Assembly: GCF_900747795.2 (NCBI RefSeq)
Contig: NC_041396.2
Span: 38,402,674-38,466,673, forward strand
Length of the DNA: 64,000 bases
Reading direction: 5' to 3'
From: Erpetoichthys calabaricus
Lineage: Eukaryota; Chordata; Cladistia; Polypteriformes; Polypteridae
A program made the translations under genes and the position numbers. This document shows positions 43,740 through 53,958 of this stretch, piece after piece. The notes below the pieces were generated by a model. The model saw only the letters and a list, made by a program, of their open reading frames with translations, did not search any database and was not told the DNA's origin. The first letter of the stretch is position 1; every line of letters begins with the position of its first letter.

Positions 43740-46700
43740 GTAAGCTAGAGTTAGTTACATTTTTTTGTTTAGTTTAATTTAATTAATTTGTGTCGATACT
43801 TTTAATTTCTTTCAATCCGAGAAATGAAGGAGGGCTTTGATGTAAAACATTTGGGAAAGCAAACTTTTGTTGTATACAACAGTTACCGGTAGTTTATTTT
43901 AAATCGGCACACTGTTTCATTTTATATTAAAGGATACATTAATACTGTGAGAGTAGATTGCGCTCACTTTACATAAACAGTAGCTATGATAAATTGCAAA
44001 TAATATTATGCTTTCCAAAATAATCGTTATTCTGTAAACTCTTTGAAAAGGGGTTTAGAAAACTAAGATCCACTTTACAGTATTCGCACCCTATTGATTA
44101 AATGCTGCTTACGTTTCTGTTTTTCCCAATTTTTAAATGGCTGCAGTGTGTCACAGGTGCCCGTGGCTGAAGGAAAAAGTGTTCAACAAACGGTGGAGAT
44201 GTTAAACAAAAAATTAGAGCAACTGGGAGCAGTGAAGCAGGGTAATTTCTATGTGGATTGCGAGACCTACCACGCGGGCGCACCTGCCATAGCCAATTCA
44301 GGTATGGCCTATGAGTGGAAAATGATTAAGATATGGAAGTCTGTGTCATTAAGGTCACCGGTAAGGACGGACTTCAGCCCTCCACAGCACACCATTTTCT
44401 GTCTACAAGGTTAAAACAAATACTAAACTGAGGTTTAAATGTCATTCTTAGAATGTTATTTTCCACTGTACGGCTGCACTCATTTTTCTCAGTGAGGAAC
44501 AAGTAATGCCATCCACCTATCTGCTTTTCCTGTTGAAGGTCTCGGTGAGAACAAGTAATCCTTTGGTTCAAATATACCATTTTATAAGGGCTTAGAAAAT
44601 GGTATGGTGTGGTGAGATATACCCTTGACAAGCGTTCGGTTTTGTCATTTTGTATTCTTGCTAAAAATATTTACATTAAATAAATCGTTGTCTTCATAAG
44701 TTCTATCAGATCTGCTTTTGTTCTTTAAAATTCCCTTTTCTTGTTCCTTATACATTCACTGACCAAATTATCAGGAACACACACTGCTAATACAAGGGTA
44801 GGGCTTTCTTCTGCTCTCTAAACAGCTTCAATTTTTTGTGCCATGGATTCCATTAGAATGCTGGCACAATCCTTTGAGATTCTGGCTCATGCTGACATGA
44901 GTGCATCACATAATTTCTGCAGATTTGTCAGCTGCACATTCATGCTTCAGATTTGCTGTTCCACCACATCATAGAGATGTTCTGTTGGATTCAGATCTGG
45001 TGATTGGGAAAGCCCCTGAAGAACAGTGAACTTTGACTTGTTCATGAAACCAGTTTGAGATAACTTTTGCTTTTTGACATGGTGCATTATCATACTTAAA
45101 ATAACCATTAGAAAGTAAGTAAATTACGCATGGTCACTAACAATAAATAGATTGTGGCAATCAAGTGACAATTGATTGGTATTAATGCGCCCAAAGTGTG
45201 CCAAGAATACATTCTCCACATTACGCCACAACCAACAGCCTGGACTGTGATGCAAGGCTAGTTGGCTGCATGGATTCATGCAGTTGCTGCCAAATTCTGA
45301 CCCTGCCATTTGAGTGCCTCAGCAGAAATCAAGCTTCATCAGACCAGGCTACGTCTTTCCAGTTTGTCTTCTGCTATTGTAGCCCATTCACCTCATCATT
45401 TTTAACGTGTTGTGCATTCTGAGCTGCTTTTCTGCTCACCACAGTTAAATGGTTATCAGAGTTATAGTAGCCTTTGCAGTGGCCTTTCCTGGCGATTCTC
45501 TTCTGACCTCTCTCATCAAGCTGTTCATTTCTGCAGAGCCGCCATTCTCTGGATGTTTTTTCATCATTCTGAATAATCTCAAGAGACTGTTGTGTGTGGA
45601 AATACCAGGAGATCAGCAGTTCCAGAAATACCAGCCCATCTAGCACCAACAATCAATGTCATGGTCGAAATCCTGTAGTGTTTGATGTGAACATTAACTG
45701 AAGCTCCTGACTTGTACCTACATGATTTTATGCATTGTGTCACTGCCACATGATTGGATAATTGCATGAATAAGGTTTTTCAGGTGTTCCTAATAATTTG
45801 TTTAGTGAGTTTGTCAGAGTTTCTTTAGTCTGTGATGTGGTATAATTCTTGTAGCTAATTGTAAGGCTTTCTCTATTACTGTGTGTCATTTTCTGATCTG
45901 TAAACCTTTGTACACAAAACTCACAATGTCACCTTATGCACATAATGGTTTAAGTTCACTGGTCGTCTACAGACAGTGACTTAACATGCATTTTCGATCA
46001 CTAACCTTACCATTATTTAACATTTGTCTAGCTACAATTATATTTTTCTTTTATTTCACATTTGGCAAAAAACAGTTAGTGTTAACAGCCAAGTCTACAT
46101 TGGTCTGTTATAATTAAATATGGATGTGTTAGTTTGTGTGTGTGTGTGTGTGTAGGCAAATGCTATATAATGGAATTCTCTCCCATCTATGATTTGTTTC
46201 TGTCTTGTGCTTATAATTGCCAGGACTGGGTTGTGTTTCCTGTAACCCAGTAGTAAATCAAGCAGGTACAGCTAATGAATGTTTAGATGTTTAGATTCTG
46301 TAAAACTTTACTGTTCATGACATTATAAAATAAGCAGTATCAGTATGTTACCAAAGTCAAATTTGGCATGTTATCTTTTAATCATCATAATGATCTAACC
46401 TTCTAAAAGCACTTTACGTAGTCAGAGGAGAACCACCTCAAGTACTATCCTCCTGGAGGATGTGACAGCAGTCATTCTTGCGCCAGTAGGCTCACTACAC
46501 ATTTGCTATTCGGTGGTGGAGTGACCGAGATAGTTACCCATTAAGAGACAGGGGATAATTAGGAGGCCACAGTGACCAGGCTGTGGTGGGCAGATTAGCC
46601 AGGACGTTACTATAAAAGTTACTGTTTTTCCAGGGATCTTCTGTGACCACACACAGTCAGGGCCTGGTTGTATAGTATCAATTTTTACAGCACTGCCCCC

Positions 46701-48094
46701 ATCACTGCACTGGGATCCACACACAGACTACAACATAAGCACCCCTGATGGCCTCCCTAAAACCTCTTCCAGCAGCAACCCAAGCTTATCCTGGATGAAC
46801 TCCGATCCAAGTACTAGCCAGGCCCAAACATGTTTAGCTTCAGGTAGATTAATTATTCTGTAGTGCAAGTGGGCTGTGGGTCACAATTGTCATTTTCAGC
46901 TGTTGAGGATAAAAGGGGATGTACTGTTGAAATCAAAAGAGACAAAACGGAGACCTTTTTTTGATATGTTACAAAAACTTTCCAGCGTACCTATTTATAG
47001 CTTGGTTTCCTTTTTGCTAGATGTTCAAACTCTGCACATGTTGATTATTAATGGATGGCTTATTATTTAAATTATTTACTTTTGTCATTTTGCTCCATTT
47101 TGTTAAAATTTACATAAAGTTCACCACAGCTGTAAAAGTGTCAAGGAGATTTGATAAGACTAGACACAACAAAACCTGTTATGTGGACAAATGACAGTCG
47201 TGTCATAATTCAGAAGTCATATTCTTCTATTTTGCAAATTTTGACTACTGATTTCTGAAATAAAACTGACTATGTACTTTTACATATCAGTGCTACACAC
47301 TTTTTGGTGTTGGGGGTTCCCTGTGATGATAGGTGTTTGTACCAGGCAGATTCACACTCCGTGAGTCCTTTTACCTCTAATTGATCACAATGCTTATCTT
47401 TTTTTTCTTCTGTTACTTTGCATAAAAAATCACAGTAATGTCAGATTAACATTTATAAGAAATTCAGAAATGTCAGTGTTTTGCCATCACTTTAAATGCT
47501 TAACACTCATTTTTGGTTTCCTATTATTTTAATGTTTTTGCTATGGATTTTGCTCTTTTTGTTTCCTAATATAATTACAATTAACAAGGAGTGACATAGA
47601 CACAATGGCAAACATAAGTGAATGCTGACTGGCTGCAGTTACTTCGGTGGCAGACCCATTAGTGATATCATTAGTACGTACCAGCTTTAATAATCAGAAC
47701 ACCTGGAAAAGGGGAAACAAAATCAGAAGGATGGTGATGAAAATCTTTTAAATACACAGAATAAAATGAAGTCAATTTAACATATATTAATGCTTGCTAA
47801 ATACCAATTCAAATTTATCAGACCCAGTTTTGTAACTTGGATTGCCACCAAAACAGAGAAACTGGGAAATCCTGGCTTCTTTGTTAAGGAGAGAGTTCAA
47901 TTAAAGGCATAATTGTTTGGAAGAAAAATCTGCAGCCACAGGGGGGTCCCAGGACTGAGCTTGAGAACCACTGACAAAGATAACAGTAAACTGTTAATGT
48001 ATGTTTTAAGATCAATTGTGAATTGCCAATTGGTGCAGAATGCAAAATTTTATTTTTGGTAATGTACATAAAGTATATTAGAACATTCATTAAA

Positions 48095-48130
<36 letters not shown>

Positions 48131-48571
48131 GTCCTGTTGATTTGGTATGCGTGTAAATCAGTGATCGTGAGTCCTTTTTTCTGACGGCGTTGCGAAGTTC
48201 ATGTATTCGTGTTACGATTCTTTTTGATATTTGTCCTATGTATACCACTGGGCAAGTACTGCATGGAATGCTATAAACTGCATTTTGTGTTTCTGCTGTC
48301 GATTTCTTGTTTTTAGCATTAAAAAGGACCCTGCGCAGATTGTTTGTGGTCAGTTTGTGGTTTGTGATCTACACGCATACCAAATCAACAGGACATACAT
48401 TTAACTGGGACAATGTACAAGTAAGATTCAAGGCCAGTACCAAAAGTGCCAGAGAGCAGGCCGAATCTTGGCTATCAAATGAGAACGCCATCAACAGACA
48501 TTTGGACATAAATCCAGCGTATGCAAACTTAAGAAGAACATGTTCATAATAAATAAAATCTTTACAACCAA

Positions 48572-48627
<56 letters not shown>

Positions 48628-51600
48628 TTCCACTGAATAATTTTTGTTATATATTGCCTTTGATTCTTGTAAGTCTTAGCATTATCCTCTGATGAAGGCC
48701 CCTGGTAGGGGCTGAAAGCTCAGGAATAAAAACTACTTTATGATACATGATTCATTTTCTCCCTTTGTGGATCTCCAGCCGCAAATATGCAAACCGTATT
48801 ACAGACCTTCTCTTCTATTTATCTATATCTATATAATATAATATACAGTCATATGAAAAAGTTTGGGAACCCCTCTTAATTCTTTGGATTTTTGTTTATC
48901 ATTGGCTGAGCTTTCAAAGTAGCAACTTCCTTTTAATACATGACATGCCTTATGGAAACAGTGGTATTTCAGCCGTGACATTAAGTTTATTGGATTAACA
49001 GAAAATATGCAATATGCATCATAACAAAATTAGACAGGTGCATAAATTTGGGCACCCCAACAGAGATATTACATCAATACTTAGTTGAGCCTCCTTTTGC
49101 AAATATAACAGCCTCTAGATGCCTCCTATAGCCTTTGATGAGTGTCTGGATGGAGGTATTTTTGACCATGCTTTCATACAAAATCTCTCCAGTTCAGTTA
49201 AATTTGATGGCTGCCGAGCATGGACATCCTGCTTCAAATCATCCCATAGATTTTTGATAATTTTCAAGTCAGGGGTCTGTGATGGCTATTCCAGAACATT
49301 GTACTTCTCCATCTGCATGAATGCCTTTGTAGATTTCGAACTGTGTTTTGGGTCATTGTCTTGTTGGAATATCCAACTCCTGCGTAACTGCAACTTTGTG
49401 GCTGATGCTTGAACATTATCCTGAAATATTTGTTGATATTGGGTTGAATTCATCTGACCTTCGACTTTAACAAGGGCCCCAGTCCCTGAACTAGTCCCAC
49501 TGCCTCACAGCATGATGGAACGTCCACCAAATTTGACAGTAGGTAGCAGGTATTTTTTTGGAATGCGGTGTTCTGCCATGCAGAGCGCTTTTTGTTATGA
49601 CCAAATAACTCAATTTTTGTCTCATCAGTCCAAAGCACTTTGATCCAAAATAAATCTGGCTTGTCTAAATGATCATTTGCATACAACAAGCGACTCTGTT
49701 TGTGGCGTGAGTGCAGAAAGGGCTTCTTTCTCATCACTCTGCCATACAAATGTTCTTTGTGCAAATTGTGCTGAATTGTAGAACGATGTACAGATACACC
49801 ATCTGCTGCAAGATGTTCTTGCAGGTCTTTGGAGGTGATCTGTGGGTTGTCTGTAACCATTCTCACAATCCTGCGCATATGCCGCTCCTGTATTTTCCTT
49901 GGCCTGCCAGCTCTGGGTTTAACAGCAACTGTGCCTGTGGCCTTCCATTTCCTGATTACATTCCTTACAGTTGAAACTGACAGTTTAAACCTCTGAGATA
50001 GCTTTTTGTAGCCTTCCTCTAAACCATGATACTGAACATCAATCTTTGTTTTCAGATCTTTTGAGAGTTGCTTTGAGGATTCCCATGCTGTCACTCTTCA
50101 CAGGAAAGTCAAAGGGAAGCACAACTTGCAATTGACAACATGAAATACCTTTTCTCATGATTGGACACACCTGTCAATGAAGTTCAAAGCTTAACGAGCT
50201 AATCCAACCAATTTGGTGTTACAAGTAATCAGTATTGAGCAGTTACATGCATTCAAATCAGCAAAATTACAAGGGTACCCAAATTTTTGCACAGCCAGTT
50301 TTTCACATTTGATTAAATTTCATACAACTAAATACTGCTTCACTAAAAATCTTTGTTAGGAAAACACCCCAGGACTCGGATGTTCCTAGGAAATGAAAGA
50401 CATACCACTGTTATCTTTTTTGTTGAAAGTACAGTAAATTATTATGCAGGCTGAGAGGGGTTCCCACATTTTTTCATATGACTGTGTATATATGTGTGTG
50501 TATGCATGTTTGTAGCTAGAGATCTACAAAGGGAGAAAATGAGTTATAGTTTTTTATTACTAAGCTTTTGACAACCTACCAGGAGTTCTCATCTGAGGAG
50601 AATGATTAGACATACAGGAATCAAAGGCAATATATAGAAAGTGGGGGTGGGGGTTTAATAAGAAGGGGTTCAGAAGGTGTTGGTCATAAAGTTTTTTAAT
50701 ATTTGGATGTTCTTCTTTTTAAGGCTGCATATGCTGGGTTCAAGTCCAAGTGTCTGTTAATGCTGTTTTCATTAGAGAGTCATGATTCAGCCTGCTCTCT
50801 TGCAATCTTAGCATTGGCCCTGAATTTTACTTTCACAGTGTCCCAGTTAAACATGTGTCCAGTGGAACTTGTATGTGTGTATGTCAGAGACCTGGGTCCT
50901 TCCTTTTGACAACATTGCAATGTTCCTGTATACGTGTTGCAAGTGTTTTAGACATTTGTCTTGCATATCACCCTGGGCATGAATGCTGTAAACTGCATTT
51001 CTTGTCTCTGTGATCGATAATTTTGCTTTTGGCATTGAAAAGGGACAGTCCTTAAAGTATTTGCCGGTTTGTGCGTTATCTTGATCCCAGATCTGGACAG
51101 GACGTGTGCTGTACTTTGTAACACACTACAATGATAAGGGAGGGTGTGGTAAGTGCGGTTTGGAACCAAGTTAGAGTCGACTGTTTGCTGATGTCTGGGG
51201 CATCTCCTATATAGGCATTGTTTAATAAATGTCTTGGGGTAGCCGTTTGATGTGAACAGATGAAAATGATAACATCTTTCATTCTTGTTATATGTCCAAG
51301 TCCTAACACAACTTCATTTATGCGGTGAAGGGTGGTTGCTGGAAAAGTGTAGTATTTTATCTGCATAACATTCCTTGTGATAAACACTCGTAATTAAAAC
51401 AACGTGGTTACCTCTTTCAATGGAAATGTGAAGGAAATTGATGTGTCCATTCATTTCTTTTTCCATTGTGAATTGGATTGCAGGGAATACTGAGTTGATG
51501 TGGCTGTAGAATTGACTCAAATATTTAGTGTTTTAATATAATGAATGTGTCATCGATGTAGCATATCCAGAGATTAAATTTGAACTGAGTTAAAGCCACG

Positions 51601-53925
51601 CCACGAGTCCTGATAATGGAGACGCCATTGACATGCTTTCTTTCTGTCTGTAGTATTTTCCATTAAAATGGAAGTGTATTTTTTGGCAAAGTGATATTAG
51701 ATGCATTATGTCCTTAGTGGTCAGCTTCGTTTGTGCCATTATATTGGGATCGTTGTGTAGTTTTATCAGTAAAGTCTTTGTGGCCAGATGAGTTGGGATT
51801 GTGGTATATAATGACACAACATCAAAAGTGACTCATTTTCTCCCTTTGTGGATCTCTAATTACAAATGTGTAAACCGTATAGATATGTTCTTCTGATGTC
51901 ACCTGCTTCTTTTTCTTTCAACATCTTTATTGGTTTGTGTCCATTATCACAGAGTACTTCTTCACCCACTCTTTCTCTATTCCACAGTTTTCATTCATTG
52001 CCCTAAGTATCAGAACCACACTTTTTTTTTGGCACTTAATTCACTTATCTTTTAATGTACATCAACCTCTGTCACTCTGTTTAGACATTTGTGACAATAA
52101 AGGTTGTAGTGGGTGTCTGAAAACTACAATAGAACATTTAACTTCTGTATAATATGAGGTAGAATATTAATTGAAACATTTTTTTTTTTCTTCTATGTTG
52201 AACACAATCTGTATTCAAGAGCTCCTATGGCCATCCACATACCTTGCATTCTTTTTTTTTCTTTCAAATGCCTCTGACTAAAATATTTTCATACTATTAC
52301 CTTTCTCTAGCAATTACCATGCTTTATTAATATAAGACAATCTTAATCTTGCTACCTCCAGCTTCAAATGTTATTGATCTATTTACTTTATAAATAAGTT
52401 GTTGTGTACACAGCAATTTCTCTTGAATCATTCTTTTCATTATGTCTTCATTCCTGTACACAGAATATAACTTTTTCTTTTTCTTCACCCTCATCACATC
52501 ATCTTTTTCCATCATACTGTTGTCAGTCCAAGTTATCAATCTTTACACTCTCTGCACTATCTTAATAAAGATGTATGAAATTTGGTAAGAGGGTGTAGCA
52601 TCACGAAAATGCTAGTTTCTAAAATTGCTTCCTCTGGAAATTACGTCTGAAAAGAAATATTTTACTCTCGTTGAGAAACTACAATGTCAAATTAAAATTA
52701 TTTTAAAACAAATCGCAGTCTTTTTTTTTATTTTTCCATATATGATATGCTGCAGTCTAAAACGCATTAATTAGAAGCTGGTAAAAAAAAGTAGTTATGT
52801 TAAAATTAATTTCTCTACTGCTGTGCTCATGTAATAGTGATAATACAATGGTGGATCATTCTTGTTAAAATAAGTCGGGTGGTTTCACAGCTTTGAAAAT
52901 GTATATTCACACATATGTAGTGTTTGTATGATTACATGCCTCCTTATGTTACTAATTAAAGGTATGTTTATATTCAGGTTATTTTGAAAACAAAGCATAT
53001 TTTGTGAGAATGATTTTTCTTTCCATAGGTCAGAGTCAAAAGTTCCTATATGTAATGCACAATTCGGAGGCACCACTCAGCTGCTTTGCACTTTTTGAAA
53101 ATGGCCCCTGCTTGGTAGCTGATCCCAACTTTGATGTGCTCATGGTCAAGTTAAAGAGTTATTTTCAGAATGCCAAAGGCAACAAAGTGGAGAGCAGAGG
53201 AGCACGCTATCAGTACTGTGACTTTTTGGTGAAATTGGGAACAATCACAATGGGATCCAGTGCCCGTGGCATTTCTGTGGAGGTAAATTGAACTGATTAT
53301 TTTGATTAATATTCTTGAAACATCCTTGCCTTCCTTTCAAGACCTTTTGTAAAAACTTTTTTCCGTTAGAATGTTTATAGTTTTAATTGGATTCAGTTAG
53401 AATGTTTAAACCTGCGGTGGGTTGGCACCCTGCCCGGGATTGGTTCCTGCCTTGTGCCCTGTGTTGGCTGGGATTGGCTCCAGCAGACCCCCGTGACCCT
53501 GTGTTCGGATTCAGTGGGTTGGAAAATGGATGGATGGATAGAATGTTTAAACATTACTGTATACTTGACAAGGATGGAAAATTATTTTTATACAGTGTCT
53601 TAGTCTTAAACTGCCCAAGAAAATCGTTTTTAAAGCTACTCATCTGGGCATCCATCCATCCATTATCCAACCTGTTATATCCTAACTACAGGGCACGGGG
53701 GTCTGCTGGAGCTAATCCCAGCCAACACAGGGTGCAAAGCAGGAAACAAACCCCGGGCAGGGCGCCAGCCCACAGCAGGCATCTGAGCAGTATTTGATTT
53801 TTTACTAGTAAAACAAAAGTATATCGTATATTTGATTCAGATTAATGTTGTACTGAACAGGTACAGTGCAGAGTAACAAATTAATGGGTGCATTGCATGA
53901 CAACCATAAATACAGAGGTGCCCCT

Positions 53926-53958
<33 letters not shown>

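Larger units (their letters stand above)
48103..48835 (+). mobile_element. Penelope-like element fragment with inverted 5' part
   Basis: The plus strand from about 48370 encodes [14 protein letters not shown] and [14 protein letters not shown], the C-terminal region after the GIY-YIG nuclease. The piece to its left (48131-48300) encodes on the minus strand [20 protein letters not shown], the GIY-YIG core itself. So the element is a short copy with its two parts in opposite orientation, joined near 48300-48370. The words around 48131-48155 and 48372-48395 are inverse copies. The terminal region follows the C tract and holds a hammerhead-like core. It is a broken fossil. Confidence 0.7.

Noticed and set aside
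46780-46850. Possible 5S rRNA gene on the minus strand
   Set aside because: Only part of the 5S sequence is present, diverged and fused to a SINE body.
50703-51169. Short frames suggesting a separate gene
   Set aside because: They are pieces of the Penelope-like element and its antisense.
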